Assembly (NCBI RefSeq): GCF_003201655.1
Contig: NZ_QJJU01000006.1
Location: 1 to 64,000, forward strand
Length of the DNA stretch: 64,000 bases
DNA from: Mycolicibacterium moriokaense
Lineage (GTDB): Bacteria > Actinomycetota > Actinomycetes > Mycobacteriales > Mycobacteriaceae
Direction: 5' to 3'
The notes beneath the pieces were generated by a model that saw only the letters and a list, made by a program, of their open reading frames with translations, had not been told where the DNA came from and did not search any database. Below are positions 18,554-28,043 of the stretch, one piece after another. Numbering within the stretch: position 1 is the stretch's first letter; every line of letters starts with the position of its first letter. The position numbers and the translations under genes were made by a program.

Positions 18554-19840
18554 GTGAGCCCCGCCAATCCTTCGCCGTCGATCAGTCGACGGCGGGCCCT
18601 GACCGCCCTGGCGGTCGGAGTCGTCGCGCCGGGTGCACTGGCAGCCTGCGGTCCCAAGAGCGGCAAACCCACTGCGGAAGCCCCCGCCGCGCCCGCCGCC
18701 CCGTCGATCACCTATCTGCCAGCTGACGCAGCTACCGATGTCACGCCCGTCACGCCCGTGCGCGTTGAGGTGAAGGACGGCTGGTTCCAGCGCGTCACGC
18801 TGGTCAACGCCGAGGGCAAGCCGGTCGCGGGCGCGCTGGACCGCGATCGCACCGTTTTCAGCACCACCGAACCGCTCGGCTTCGGCGCTTCCTACACCTG
18901 GGGCGGCTCGGTGGTCGGTCACGACGGTAAGGCCGTCCCTGTGTCGGGCAAGTTCACGACGGTCAACCCCACCAAGCAGGTCAACGGACAATTTCAGCTG
19001 GCCGACGGACAGGTTGTCGGCGTCGCCGCGCCGGTGATCATTCAGTTCGACGCGGCGATCAGCGACAAGGCCTCCGTTGAGAAGGCGCTGAAGGTCACGA
19101 CGGAACCGCCGGTCGAGGGCGGCTGGGCGTGGCTGCCCGACGAAGTAGGCGGGTCACGGGTGCATTACCGGACCAAGGAGTACTACCCCGCTGGGGCCAA
19201 GGTCCATGTCGAAGCGAAGTTGTACGGCGTCAACTTCGGCGGCAGCGCATACGGCGCGCAGGACATCTCCCTGGACTTCGCGATCGGCCGTCGCCAAGTG
19301 GTCAAGGCCGAGGCGTCGTCACACCGAATCCAGGTCATCACGGACGAGGGCGTGATCATGGACTTCCCGTGTAGCTACGGCGAGGCCGACCTGCCCCGCA
19401 ATATCACGCGCAGCGGAACCCACGTCGTGACCGAGAAGTACGAGGACTTCTACATGACCAACCCCGCCGCCGGCTACAGCAATGCGCATGAGCGGTACGC
19501 GGTGAGGATCTCCAACAACGGCGAGTTCATCCACGCCAACCCGGCAAGTTCCGGCGCGCAGGGCAGCAGCAACGTGACCAATGGCTGCATCAACCTGTCG
19601 ACCGGCGACGCGCAGCAGTACTTCAACAGTGCGATCTACGGCGACCCCGTCGAAGTCACCGGAACCTCGATCGAGCTGTCCTACTCCGACGGCGACCTCT
19701 GGGACTGGGCCATCAGCTGGGACGAGTGGGTGTCGATGTCAGCGTTGTCGGCACAACCGTCACCGGCGGGGATGCCGAGCACCGCGCCTGCCACGCCGAC
19801 GGACGCTCCTCAGCCCGTCAACGGCCGACCCGGCGGTTAG
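18554..19840 (+). CDS. ldtE: L,D-transpeptidase lipoprotein LdtE (LprQ)
   Basis: A 428-residue envelope enzyme that makes 3-3 crosslinks in peptidoglycan. A basic signal ([14 protein letters not shown]) leads to the lipobox LAAC, with lipidated Cys at about residue 32. Two Ig-like domains follow, then a YkuD domain with His327 in IHANP and the catalytic Cys345 in VTNGCINLS. The usual SHGC motif has Asn343 in place of His, which I recall as typical of the LdtMt5 subgroup. The tail is Pro-rich ([11 protein letters not shown]). It lies directly after murB and converges with the SDR gene. Confidence 0.93.
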   Translation: MSPANPSPSISRRRALTALAVGVVAPGALAACGPKSGKPTAEAPAAPAAPSITYLPADAATDVTPVTPVRVEVKDGWFQRVTLVNAEGKPVAGALDRDRTVFSTTEPLGFGASYTWGGSVVGHDGKAVPVSGKFTTVNPTKQVNGQFQLADGQVVGVAAPVIIQFDAAISDKASVEKALKVTTEPPVEGGWAWLPDEVGGSRVHYRTKEYYPAGAKVHVEAKLYGVNFGGSAYGAQDISLDFAIGRRQVVKAEASSHRIQVITDEGVIMDFPCSYGEADLPRNITRSGTHVVTEKYEDFYMTNPAAGYSNAHERYAVRISNNGEFIHANPASSGAQGSSNVTNGCINLSTGDAQQYFNSAIYGDPVEVTGTSIELSYSDGDLWDWAISWDEWVSMSALSAQPSPAGMPSTAPATPTDAPQPVNGRPGG

Positions 19841-19845
19841 ACGCA

Positions 19846-20595
19846 CTAGGTGTTCCGGTTGTAGCGCGACGCGCTGGCCTGATCCCGCGGCCGGAGCACA
19901 ATCAAATCCAGGTCGACGTGCGACGGGCGCGACGCGACGAACCCGATCACCTCGGCGACGTCCTCGGCGACCAGCGGAGTGAGGCCCTCGTACACCTTGG
20001 CCGCGCGGTCCTCGTCGCCGTCGAAGCGGCGCAGTGAGAAGTCGGTCTTCACCATTCCCGGCGCAATCTCGGTGAGCCGCACCGGCTTTCCCAACAGCTC
20101 ACCACGCAGCGTTCGGTGCAGCGCGCCCTGGGCGTGCTTGGCAGACGTGTAGCCGGAGCCATTGTCGTATGTCTCGATCGCCGCGATCGAGGTGATCGTG
20201 ACGATCAGGCCGTCGCCGGAGTCGATCAGCTTGGGCAGCAATGCGCGGGTGACGCGCAGCGTGCCCAGCACGTTGGCCTCCCACATCCAGCGCCATTGGT
20301 CGAGATCTGCATCCATCACGGACTGCAGCCCGCGTGCCCCTCCGGCGTTGTTGACCAGCACATCGACCCGGTCCAAGGCGCCTGCCAGCGCATCCACCGC
20401 CCCGTCGTCAGTGACGTCCGCCACAATTGCGGTGCCGCCGATCTCATCGGCGAGTGCCTTGATCGGGCCCTCGCGCCGGGCCACGCAAACGACATGGAAG
20501 CCTTGCCCCGCAAGCGTTCTCGCGGTCGCTTCGCCGATGCCTGCACTGGCGCCGGTGACCACTGCGACCCGCTCGGAGGCTGAAGGTGTCGTCAT
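19846..20595 (-). CDS. short-chain dehydrogenase/reductase (Rv0484c-like)
   Basis: A 249-residue classical SDR. The cofactor motif TGASAGIG is near the N-terminus, followed by NNAGG (the NNAG motif), a serine in TSIAAI and the catalytic YTSAK. I chose ATG 20595 (TTPSASERVAVVTG), which is the normal SDR length; the open frame extends to 20721 but crosses the divergent promoter. Substrate unknown. The gap to the ROK-type gene (20596-20713) is a shared promoter region. Confidence 0.9.
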   Translation of the reverse strand: MTTPSASERVAVVTGASAGIGEATARTLAGQGFHVVCVARREGPIKALADEIGGTAIVADVTDDGAVDALAGALDRVDVLVNNAGGARGLQSVMDADLDQWRWMWEANVLGTLRVTRALLPKLIDSGDGLIVTITSIAAIETYDNGSGYTSAKHAQGALHRTLRGELLGKPVRLTEIAPGMVKTDFSLRRFDGDEDRAAKVYEGLTPLVAEDVAEVIGFVASRPSHVDLDLIVLRPRDQASASRYNRNT

Positions 20596-20713
20596 CTGCC
20601 CAACTTTAGTTGGCGTGCTAAGTTCGCTGTGTGTACCGGAGCTGTTGTTGTCGCCGCGCGATCTGCCGCGCCTGACCGACCCCGGATAGCACTCGTCCGT
20701 TGAGTCGGAAGGT

Positions 20714-22030
20714 GTGGCCAAGACCCACCGACGACTTCAACAAAAGGACATTCCCGTGAGCGTTCCGACCGCCACCCTCCGTAAGCCGGCCAGCGTCGAG
20801 CACGCCAAGCGTGCGCTGCTAGCCCGACACCATGTCGTCGCACCGTCGCTCAAGGTCGCCGATGCGGCCGCCGCCTCGGTGTTCGGCGCCGCACGCCTGC
20901 GTGGCCCGATCGCCCGCGACGTCATCGCCCAAGTCACGAAACTCAGCATTGCGACGGTGAACCGCCAGGTCACCGCGCTGCTGGACGCCGGGATCCTGCG
21001 CGAGCGCGCCGACCTCGCCGTCTCCGGCGCCATCGGCAGGCCCCGTGTGCCGGTCGAGGTCAACCACGAGCCGTTTCTGACGCTCGGCATCCACATCGGC
21101 GCCCGCACCACCAGCATCGTGGCCACCGACCTGTTCGGCCGCACGCTGGACGTCGTCGAGACGCCGACGCCGCGCGGTGCACAGGCCGCTGCGCTGGCCA
21201 CGCTGGCAGCCAGTGCTCGCCGCTATCTGAGCCGCTGGCACCGCCGAACCCCGCTGTGGGTCGGCGTGGCAGCAGGTGGAGTCGTCGACGGCACTACCGG
21301 ATACCTCGACCACCAGCGGCTGGGCTGGTCGGACGCCCCCGTCGGCCCCGTGCTGGCCGAGACGCTCGGCCTGCCCGTTTCGGTTGCTTCGCACGTCGAC
21401 GCGATGGCGGGCGCCGAGCTGCTGCTCGGGGTGCGCCGTCAGCCGACGCAATCGTCGACCAGCCTCTACGTGTACGCCCGCGAGACCGTCGGCTATGCGC
21501 TGTCGATCGGCGGACGCGTGCACTCACCGGCCAGCGGGCCAGGCACCATCGCCGCGCTGCCCGCCCATTCGGAACTGCTTGGCGGCAGTGGCCAGCTGGA
21601 GTCGACGGTGAGTGACGAGGCGGTGCTGATCGCCGCCCGCAAGGCGCGCATCATCCCCGCCGAGGGTCCCGCGTCGACGATGACGACGTTGGTGCGGTCG
21701 GCCCGGCAGGGCAACCAGCAGGCTCATGCGCTGCTTGCCGAGCGCGCGAGGGTGCTAGGGGAAGCGGTCGCGCTGCTGCGCGACATGCTCAACCCCGACG
21801 ATCTGGTGGTCGGCGGCCAGGCGTTCACCGAGTACCCCGAGGGCATGAGTCTCGTCGAGGCCGCCTATGCCGAGCGTTCGGTGCTGCCTGCCCGCGACAT
21901 CAGGGTCACCGCGTTCGGCAACCGGGTGCAGGAAGCGGGCGCAGGGGTGGTTTCCCTCGGCGGGCTCTACTCGGACCCGATCGGGGCGATGCGGCGCGCG
22001 CAGAGCCGCCGCCCGGAAGTCTCTGCCTAA
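20714..22030 (+). CDS. ROK-family transcriptional regulator (Rv0485-like)
   Basis: A 438-residue protein with an N-terminal winged helix-turn-helix (about residues 55-100: GPIARDVIAQVTKLSIATVN, RQVTALLDAGIL) and a ROK-type C-terminal domain. The phosphate-binding DxGxTK motif is degenerate (GIHIGARTTS), and no CxCGxxGC zinc motif is seen, so this is a regulator without evident kinase function. GTG 20714 gives the same length as the M. tuberculosis protein; GTG 20756 is an alternative with AAAAGGA before it. The M. tuberculosis homologue affects PE/PPE genes. Confidence 0.88.
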   Translation: MAKTHRRLQQKDIPVSVPTATLRKPASVEHAKRALLARHHVVAPSLKVADAAAASVFGAARLRGPIARDVIAQVTKLSIATVNRQVTALLDAGILRERADLAVSGAIGRPRVPVEVNHEPFLTLGIHIGARTTSIVATDLFGRTLDVVETPTPRGAQAAALATLAASARRYLSRWHRRTPLWVGVAAGGVVDGTTGYLDHQRLGWSDAPVGPVLAETLGLPVSVASHVDAMAGAELLLGVRRQPTQSSTSLYVYARETVGYALSIGGRVHSPASGPGTIAALPAHSELLGGSGQLESTVSDEAVLIAARKARIIPAEGPASTMTTLVRSARQGNQQAHALLAERARVLGEAVALLRDMLNPDDLVVGGQAFTEYPEGMSLVEAAYAERSVLPARDIRVTAFGNRVQEAGAGVVSLGGLYSDPIGAMRRAQSRRPEVSA

Positions 22031-22052
22031 CGGCTCTCCCGCCAAAGGCTCC

Positions 22053-22107
22053 GACTGTGCGGTTTCATACGCAACATGCCGCGGCGGGCGGATCGATACG
22101 CACGGTC
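22053..22107 (+). repeat. left copy of an inverted repeat flanking the DUF559 gene
   Basis: About 55 bases beginning GACTGTGCGGTTTCATAC and ending GATACGCACGGTC. It matches the reverse complement of 23051-23106 along its full length, with blocks TGTGCGGTTTCATAC, ACA, GCCGC and ATACGCAC conserved. The repeat itself has partly self-complementary ends (GTGCG and CGCAC). It lies between the ROK gene and the DUF559 gene. Confidence 0.7.
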
Positions 22108-22179
22108 GCGGCTCGCTGCCCTGTGGATAACCCGTCGGAGGGCCGGTTCGGTGTCGGATGGTGATGCGACCGTCCCGCC

Positions 22180-23052
22180 ATGCAGACGATCGGCTGGCCA
22201 TTTCGAGCAGCAGAAGCACTTGAAGGCGGAGCGCTGACGTTTCGTGAGCTACGACGTTTCCATCAGGCGATTTATCCGGGAGTGTGGGCGCCGCGCGGAG
22301 CGGAGTTGTCGGCGACCGACCGTGCCCGAGCGGCGTGGCTGTGGTCGCGCCGCGACGGTGTGATTGCAGGTCTGTCCGCCTCAGCGATGTTGGGCGCCAA
22401 GTGGATTGACGCCGACCTGCCGGCCGAGCTCATCCATACCAATCGGCGACCGCCTTCGCTGATCACCATTCACACGGACGAATTGCTCTCCGGTGAGACA
22501 CAGGCAATTCGCGGGTTGCCCATCACGACGCCTGCGCGGACCGCGTTTGACCTCGGGCGGCGTCTCGGCCTTGAAGACGGTGTGCAGCGGGTTGACGCGT
22601 TGATGAACGCCACCGATATCAAGGTCGACGACATCGAGTCGGTCGCGTGGAGACATCCTGGCGTGCGAGGCCTTCGGCAATTGCGCCAGACGTTGGACTT
22701 GGTGGACGGTGGTGCCGAGTCGCCCTACGAATCGCTAACTCGCCTGCTGCTGGTGCAAGCCGGCTTCCCCCGGCCGCAGACGCAGATCCCAATACTCGAC
22801 GAGTACGGATTTGTCGTCGCGCGAATCGATATGGGCTGGTCGGAATACCTCGTGGGCGTCGACTTCGAGGGCGCCCATCACTGGACCAGTCCGAAGACCC
22901 GAGCGTGGGACGTCGAGCGATACCAGCTACTACCCGAACTCGGCTGGAACAACATCAGGCTGACAAGCGGGATGCTTCACAACGCCCCACAACGGTTTCT
23001 AGACCGTGTCGGCGCAGCACTTATTGCGCGCGGGTGTCCGAAGACGTGGTGA
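22180..23052 (+). CDS. DUF559 / AbiEi-like endonuclease-fold protein
   Basis: A 290-residue protein of a large actinobacterial family. The N-terminal part (about 1-130) resembles AbiEi-type antitoxin or winged-helix regions (TFRELRRFHQAIYPGVWAPR, LSASAMLGAKWI, PARTAFDLGRR). The C-terminal part (about 180-285) has a Vsr-like PD-(D/E)xK pattern: ESPYES, an Asp in VARIDMGW, and VDFEGAHHW, then ERYQLLPELGWNNIRLT. No partner toxin gene is adjacent. The gene is missing from this spot in M. tuberculosis and is bracketed by a 55-base inverted repeat, so it was probably acquired. Confidence 0.75.
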   Translation: MQTIGWPFRAAEALEGGALTFRELRRFHQAIYPGVWAPRGAELSATDRARAAWLWSRRDGVIAGLSASAMLGAKWIDADLPAELIHTNRRPPSLITIHTDELLSGETQAIRGLPITTPARTAFDLGRRLGLEDGVQRVDALMNATDIKVDDIESVAWRHPGVRGLRQLRQTLDLVDGGAESPYESLTRLLLVQAGFPRPQTQIPILDEYGFVVARIDMGWSEYLVGVDFEGAHHWTSPKTRAWDVERYQLLPELGWNNIRLTSGMLHNAPQRFLDRVGAALIARGCPKTW

Positions 23053-23106
23053 CTGTGCGTATTCGTTCGGCGTTGGCGGCGTGTCGGGTATGAAACCGCA
23101 CACTCG
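23051..23106 (-). repeat. right copy of the inverted repeat flanking the DUF559 gene
   Basis: Read on the minus strand this copy begins GAGTGTGCGGTTTCATAC and ends GAATACGCACAGTC, matching 22053-22107. It begins within the stop codon of the DUF559 gene and ends 40 bases before mshA. Together the two copies enclose about 940 bases holding only that gene. Confidence 0.7.
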
Positions 23107-23146
23107 CTCCAGAGTGCAGACCTGACGGCGGTGTAGACATGTCTGT

Positions 23147-24451
23147 GTGCGCCTAGCAACAGACCTGCCACACCGCGTCGCTGTGCTGTCAGTGCACACC
23201 TCACCGCTGGCCCAGCCGGGGACGGGCGACGCGGGCGGCATGAACGTCTACGTGCTGCAGAGCGCGCTTCAGATGGCCCGCCGCGGGGTCGAGGTGGAGA
23301 TCTTCACTCGCGCGACGTCGTCGACCGATCAACCCGTCGTCCAGGTCGCGCCTGGCGTGCTGGTGCGCAACGTGGTCGCCGGGCCGTTCGAGGGGCTCGA
23401 CAAGTACGACCTGCCCACTCAGCTGTGCGCCTTCACAGCGGGTGTGCTTCGCGCCGAAGCGACGCATGAGCCCGGCTATTACGACATCGTGCATTCGCAC
23501 TATTGGCTGTCGGGGCAGGTCGGCTGGTTGGCACGGGACCGATGGGCGGTACCGCTTGTGCACACAGCGCACACGTTGGCCGCGGTGAAGAATGCCGCGC
23601 TGGCCGACGGCGACTCACCGGAACCGCCGCTGCGCGCCGTCGGTGAACAGCAGGTGGTCGACGAGGCGGATCGGTTGATCGTCAACACCGAACATGAAGC
23701 GCAGCAGCTGGTTTCGCTGCACCACGCCGACCCGGACCGCATCGACGTGGTGCACCCCGGCGTCGACCTGGAGATGTTCACACCGGGAGACAAGCGCAGC
23801 GCCCGCGCTGCGCTTGGGCTCGACACCGACGAGCCGATTCTGGCGTTCGTCGGCCGCATCCAGCCGCTCAAGGCGCCCGATGTGCTGCTGCGTGCGGCGG
23901 GGAAACTGCCAGGGGTGCGTGTGGTGGTCGCAGGTGGGCCGTCGGGCAGTGGGTTGACCGCACCGGACGGGCTGATTCAGCTGGCCGACGAATTGGGTAT
24001 CGCCGACCGCGTGAGCTTTCTGCCGCCGCAGTCGCGCGATCAACTCGTCGACCTGTACCGGGCCGCCGACCTTGTCGCGGTGCCGAGCTATTCGGAATCC
24101 TTCGGCCTTGTCGCCATCGAGGCGCAGGCCTGCGGTACTCCCGTGGTGGCCGCGGCCGTCGGCGGGCTGCCGGTCGCGGTCCGCGACGGGGTCACCGGCA
24201 CCCTCGTTGACGGCCACGACGTCGACGACTGGGCGCAGGCCATCGACACGCTATTGGAGCGCGGCCCCGAGAGCATGGGTCGTGCTGCCGTCGAGCATGC
24301 GGCGACGTTCTCGTGGGCACACACCGTCGATGCGCTGCTGGACAGCTACGGCCGCGCCATTTCCGACTACCGCGCCCGCCACCGCCTGCCGGATATGGCG
24401 GCCCGACGCAACGGGCGTCGCTTCGCGATTCGGCGAGGCGTTCGAGCGTGA
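23147..24451 (+). CDS. mshA: D-inositol-3-phosphate glycosyltransferase MshA
   Basis: A 434-residue GT-B glycosyltransferase (family GT4) that joins GlcNAc from UDP-GlcNAc to inositol-3-phosphate, the first step of mycothiol synthesis. Key features are the N-terminal loop [44 protein letters not shown] for nucleotide binding, and the EX7E motif in [19 protein letters not shown]. The start GTG 23147 (RLATDLP) lies 40 bases after the inverted repeat, so the promoter must overlap or follow that repeat. The YbjN gene overlaps its stop by four bases. Confidence 0.95.
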   Translation: MRLATDLPHRVAVLSVHTSPLAQPGTGDAGGMNVYVLQSALQMARRGVEVEIFTRATSSTDQPVVQVAPGVLVRNVVAGPFEGLDKYDLPTQLCAFTAGVLRAEATHEPGYYDIVHSHYWLSGQVGWLARDRWAVPLVHTAHTLAAVKNAALADGDSPEPPLRAVGEQQVVDEADRLIVNTEHEAQQLVSLHHADPDRIDVVHPGVDLEMFTPGDKRSARAALGLDTDEPILAFVGRIQPLKAPDVLLRAAGKLPGVRVVVAGGPSGSGLTAPDGLIQLADELGIADRVSFLPPQSRDQLVDLYRAADLVAVPSYSESFGLVAIEAQACGTPVVAAAVGGLPVAVRDGVTGTLVDGHDVDDWAQAIDTLLERGPESMGRAAVEHAATFSWAHTVDALLDSYGRAISDYRARHRLPDMAARRNGRRFAIRRGVRA

Positions 24452-24948
24452 ACCCCCAGCAGGTCATCGAGGACACCTGCAAGGAGAACGGCCTCGTCTA
24501 CACCCGTCACGAGGGTGCACACGGCGGGCTGCCGGGCCTCATCGTCGAGCTGCCGGGGGAGCGCCGCCTCAAGACGAACACGATCCTGTCCATCGGTGAG
24601 CATTCGGTGCGCGTGGAGGCGTTCGTCTGCCGCAAACCCGACGAAAACCACGAGGGCGTCTACAAGTTCCTGCTCAAACGCAACCGCAGGCTCTACGGCG
24701 TCGCATACACCATCGACAACGTCGGCGACATCTATCTTGTTGGCCGGATGTCGTTGGACTCGGTGACCGCCGACGAGGTCGACAGGGTGCTCGGACAGGT
24801 GCTCGAGGCCGTCGACTCGGACTTTAATACGTTGTTGGAGTTGGGTTTTCGGTCGTCGATCCAAAAAGAATGGGAGTGGCGGGTTTCGCGGGGCGAGTCC
24901 CTGAAGAACCTGGAGGCGTTCGCGCATCTGATCGACGAAGACGACTGA
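24448..24948 (+). CDS. YbjN-domain protein (Rv0487-like)
   Basis: A 166-residue cytoplasmic protein of the YbjN/type III secretion chaperone-like fold. GTG 24448 overlaps the mshA stop as GTGA. Conserved blocks are [40 protein letters not shown] and [14 protein letters not shown]. The C-terminal segment [17 protein letters not shown] completes it. Function is unknown; the constant linkage with mshA suggests a related role or simple cotranscription. The open frame upstream of 24448 is inside mshA and is not used. Confidence 0.87.
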   Translation: MNPQQVIEDTCKENGLVYTRHEGAHGGLPGLIVELPGERRLKTNTILSIGEHSVRVEAFVCRKPDENHEGVYKFLLKRNRRLYGVAYTIDNVGDIYLVGRMSLDSVTADEVDRVLGQVLEAVDSDFNTLLELGFRSSIQKEWEWRVSRGESLKNLEAFAHLIDEDD

Positions 24949-24972
24949 TCGCCCACGTGAGAGGATCGCCTC

Positions 24973-25722
24973 ATGTCTGACGCAACGCTCATTCTGCTCC
25001 GGCACGGCGAGAGCGAGTGGAACGCGCTGAACCTGTTCACCGGCTGGGCCGACGTCGACCTCACCGAGAAGGGCAGGGCCGAAGCGGCGCGCGCAGGCGA
25101 GCTGATCAAGGAGCTGGACCGCCAGCCCGATGTGCTCTACACGTCGCTGCTGCGCCGGGCGATCACCACCGCGAACCTGGCACTTGATGCGGCCGACCGG
25201 CACTGGATCCCGGTTCGTCGCGACTGGCGGCTCAACGAGCGCCACTACGGCGCGCTGCAGGGCCTGGACAAGGCCGCGACCAAGGAGAAGTACGGCGACG
25301 AGCAGTTCATGGCCTGGCGGCGCAGCTACGACACCCCGCCGCCACCGATCGAGCAGGGCAGCACATACAGCCAAGACGCCGATCCGCGCTATGCCGACAT
25401 CCCTGGCGGGCCGCCGCGCACCGAATGCCTCAAGGATGTGGTCGAGCGGTTCGTGCCGTACTACACCGGGACCATCGAGCCGGACCTGCGAGCAGGCAAA
25501 ACGGTGCTGATCGCCGCCCACGGCAACTCGCTGCGCGCTCTGGTGAAGTACCTCGACGGCATGTCGGACGAAGACGTGGTCGGGCTGAACATCCCGACCG
25601 GCATCCCGCTTCGCTACGACCTGGACGGCGACCTGAAGCCGACGGTCATTGGCGGAACGTACCTGGACCCCGAGGCGGCCGCTGCCGGCGCGGCGGCGGT
25701 TGCTGCCCAAGGCGCGAAGTAG
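24973..25722 (+). CDS. gpm1: 2,3-bisphosphoglycerate-dependent phosphoglycerate mutase
   Basis: A 249-residue glycolytic enzyme interconverting 3- and 2-phosphoglycerate. The phosphohistidine is His11 in [10 protein letters not shown]. The substrate loop has [15 protein letters not shown] and [13 protein letters not shown], and the second catalytic His is in [10 protein letters not shown]. The C-terminus is Ala-rich ([16 protein letters not shown]), as in other mycobacteria. It starts 24 bases after the YbjN gene. The M. tuberculosis LysE-type gene Rv0488 is absent between them. Confidence 0.97.
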   Translation: MSDATLILLRHGESEWNALNLFTGWADVDLTEKGRAEAARAGELIKELDRQPDVLYTSLLRRAITTANLALDAADRHWIPVRRDWRLNERHYGALQGLDKAATKEKYGDEQFMAWRRSYDTPPPPIEQGSTYSQDADPRYADIPGGPPRTECLKDVVERFVPYYTGTIEPDLRAGKTVLIAAHGNSLRALVKYLDGMSDEDVVGLNIPTGIPLRYDLDGDLKPTVIGGTYLDPEAAAAGAAAVAAQGAK

Positions 25723-25743
25723 GGGCCCCGGACTGTGATTTTC

Positions 25744-25772
25744 GGCAAACAGTGGGTAAACGGCTACCGAAC
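25744..25772 (-). promoter_or_regulatory. Pho-box-like triple direct repeat upstream of senX3
   Basis: On the minus strand three 7-base units GTTCGGT, GTTTACC and GTTTGCC are each separated by four bases, an 11-base period. This is the layout of Pho boxes bound by PhoB/PhoP-type OmpR-family regulators, whose actinobacterial units resemble GTTCACC. The element is about 80-110 bases before the senX3 start, so RegX3 autoregulation is the simplest reading. Confidence 0.55.
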
Positions 25773-25853
25773 ACCTGCGATTGGCCGTGTGACATGTCCC
25801 GTTTTGGCCGCACGCTGCTGGGATGGCGTTCACCGGATGCGTACGATTTTCGC

Positions 25854-27050
25854 GTGAGTGTGGTATCGGCGTCCGTGATCGCGGCCGTCGTGGCTCTGCT
25901 CGCGCTGGCGATCGGCGTCGGGTTTGGGGCGTTGCTCGCCCCGCGAATCCTGGAGCGACGGCGTCGCCGCGCCGCCGAACAGTCCGGCCTCACCGTTTCG
26001 CAAATGCTTCAGCACATCGTCTCCGGATCGCCGGTGGGGATCGTCGTGGTCGACACCTACCGTGACGTCGTCTACACCAATGACCGGGCCCGCGAGCTGG
26101 GCCTGGTCCGTGACCGGCTGCTCGACGACCGGGCCTGGCTGGCAGCGGAACGCACGCTGGCGACCGGCGAGGACCGCAGCGTCGACCTGTCCCCCCGCAA
26201 ACGCACCAACCCTGGCCGGTCCGGACTGTCGGTTCGGGGGCACGTACGGCTGCTGACCGAAGATGACCGCCGGTTCGCGGTCGTCTACGTCGACGACCAG
26301 TCCGAGCACGCGCGCATGGAAGCCACCCGCCGCGACTTCGTGGCGAACGTCAGCCACGAACTCAAGACGCCGGTGGGCGCCATGGGCGTGCTCGCCGAGG
26401 CGGTGCTGGCCTCCGCCGACGACCCCGACACCGTGCGCCGGTTCGCCGAGAAGATGCTGACCGAGTCGCACCGGCTGGCCAACATGGTTGGCGAGTTGAT
26501 CGACCTGTCACGGCTGCAGGGCGGCGAACGACTGCCAGATCTGGAGGCCGTCGAGGTCGACCATGTGGTGGCCGAGGCACTGTCGCGCTACAAGGTGGCC
26601 GCCGACAACGCCGACATCGCGGTCACAACGGACGCACCGACGGGATACCGCGTCCTTGGTGACCAGTCACTGTTGGTCACCGCGATCGCCAACCTGGTAT
26701 CGAATGCAATCGCTTACTCGCCCAACGGGTCTGGAGTGTCGATCAGCAGACGCCGTCGCGGCCAAAACGTTGAGATCGCGGTCACCGACCGCGGCATCGG
26801 CATCGCACGCGAGGATCAGGAAAGGGTGTTCGAGCGATTTTTCCGCGTCGACAAGGCGCGCTCACGAGCAACTGGCGGCACGGGACTCGGCCTGGCGATC
26901 GTCAAGCACGTCGCCGCCAATCACAACGGATCCATCCGGCTGTGGAGTCAGCCGGGAACGGGATCGACGTTCACCCTGTCGATTCCGGTATACCCCCATG
27001 TGGACGATGACCTGGAAATGCAAGACGAGCGAGAGGACCAGCGAGACTAA
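25854..27050 (+). CDS. senX3: sensor histidine kinase SenX3
   Basis: A 398-residue membrane kinase of the phosphate-responsive SenX3-RegX3 system. The N-terminus has a hydrophobic region ([20 protein letters not shown] and onward to about residue 28). A PAS-like domain follows (about 48-150). HisKA carries His168 in [13 protein letters not shown], and the HATPase domain has [18 protein letters not shown] and [13 protein letters not shown] chose GTG 25854 by comparison with M. tuberculosis; the frame is open far upstream but opposite or inside gpm1. Its stop overlaps the regX3 ATG by one base (TAATG). Confidence 0.95.
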   Translation: MSVVSASVIAAVVALLALAIGVGFGALLAPRILERRRRRAAEQSGLTVSQMLQHIVSGSPVGIVVVDTYRDVVYTNDRARELGLVRDRLLDDRAWLAAERTLATGEDRSVDLSPRKRTNPGRSGLSVRGHVRLLTEDDRRFAVVYVDDQSEHARMEATRRDFVANVSHELKTPVGAMGVLAEAVLASADDPDTVRRFAEKMLTESHRLANMVGELIDLSRLQGGERLPDLEAVEVDHVVAEALSRYKVAADNADIAVTTDAPTGYRVLGDQSLLVTAIANLVSNAIAYSPNGSGVSISRRRRGQNVEIAVTDRGIGIAREDQERVFERFFRVDKARSRATGGTGLGLAIVKHVAANHNGSIRLWSQPGTGSTFTLSIPVYPHVDDDLEMQDEREDQRD

Positions 27051-27736
27051 TGACCAGCGTGTTGATCGTGGAGGACGAGGAGTCCTTGGCCGATCCCCTG
27101 GCCTTTCTGTTACGCAAGGAGGGCTTCGAGGCCACAGTGGTGGCCGACGGGCCGTCGGCGCTAGCCGAATTCGAGCGGGCCGGTGCAGACATCGTCCTGC
27201 TGGACCTGATGCTGCCGGGGATGAGCGGAACCGACGTGTGCAAGCAATTGCGCTCCCGGTCAAGCGTTCCCGTCATCATGGTGACAGCGAGGGACAGTGA
27301 GATCGACAAGGTCGTCGGGCTGGAGCTCGGCGCCGACGATTACGTCACCAAGCCCTACTCCGCCCGCGAGCTGATCGCGCGCATCCGGGCGGTGTTGCGT
27401 CGCGGCAGCGACAGCGACGACTCCGGCATCGGCGACGGCATCTTGGAGGCAGGCCCGGTGCGGATGGACGTGGAGCGACACGTCGTGTCCGTCAACGGTG
27501 AGGCAATAACGTTGCCGCTCAAGGAGTTCGACCTGCTGGAGTACCTGATGCGCAACAGTGGCCGGGTGCTTACCCGTGGACAGCTCATCGACAGGGTTTG
27601 GGGCGCCGACTACGTCGGTGACACCAAGACGCTCGACGTGCACGTCAAGCGGCTGCGGTCGAAGATCGAGGCCGACCCTGCCAACCCGGTGCACCTGGTC
27701 ACGGTGCGCGGCCTCGGCTACAAACTCGAGGGGTAG
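27050..27736 (+). CDS. regX3: response regulator RegX3
   Basis: A 228-residue OmpR-family regulator. The receiver domain has acidic residues in VEDEESL, phosphoacceptor Asp52 in LLDLMLPGMSG, Thr in VTARD and Lys in YVTKPYS. The winged-helix DNA-binding domain (about 130-226) includes LPLKEFDLLEYLMRNSGRVL and the recognition region DTKTLDVHVKRLRSKIE. It activates phosphate-starvation genes when phosphorylated by SenX3. Translation is coupled to senX3 by a TAATG overlap; the MIRU repeats found between these genes in M. tuberculosis are absent. Confidence 0.97.
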   Translation: MTSVLIVEDEESLADPLAFLLRKEGFEATVVADGPSALAEFERAGADIVLLDLMLPGMSGTDVCKQLRSRSSVPVIMVTARDSEIDKVVGLELGADDYVTKPYSARELIARIRAVLRRGSDSDDSGIGDGILEAGPVRMDVERHVVSVNGEAITLPLKEFDLLEYLMRNSGRVLTRGQLIDRVWGADYVGDTKTLDVHVKRLRSKIEADPANPVHLVTVRGLGYKLEG

Positions 27737-27743
27737 TGCGCAC

Positions 27744-28043
27744 CTAAGGCGTGATTCCGCCCATGATCTCGAACACCTCAAAGGTGGCGATGCCTGCGGT
27801 AACCGTTGGGTCGGCCGCACCGAGCGCCAGCACTTCGGCCCTGTCCGCGGCGCGTAGCACGCCAAGACCCCATACGCCTTCCGGGTCGGCGACAGGGCCG
27901 TAGACGACCACCTTGCCGTCGCGCAGCAGCTGCTGCCAGTACTCCATGTGCCCGGCCATCGCGGACTGCTCCTCGGCCGTCATCGTCTGGGCGAAGTCCG
28001 CCCGCGGCGGGATCAGCCGGAACAGGAACAGCATCTCGCTCAT
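27744..28043 (-). CDS. YCII-family protein
   Basis: A 99-residue protein of the YciI/DGPF dimeric alpha-beta barrel family. It starts at ATG 28043 ([13 protein letters not shown]) and has [20 protein letters not shown] with a His at the usual active-site region, and [16 protein letters not shown] near the end. The longer open frame to 28550 is antisense to the Cys-rich gene's frame and is not used. Its ATG overlaps the stop of the upstream Cys-rich gene by four bases. Possible hydrolase or ligand-binding role; substrate unknown. Confidence 0.85.
   Translation of the reverse strand: MSEMLFLFRLIPPRADFAQTMTAEEQSAMAGHMEYWQQLLRDGKVVVYGPVADPEGVWGLGVLRAADRAEVLALGAADPTVTAGIATFEVFEIMGGITP

Noticed and set aside
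24367..25833. 488-codon minus-strand frame opposite the YbjN and gpm1 genes
   Set aside because: Antisense to two conserved genes; no coherent protein family seen.
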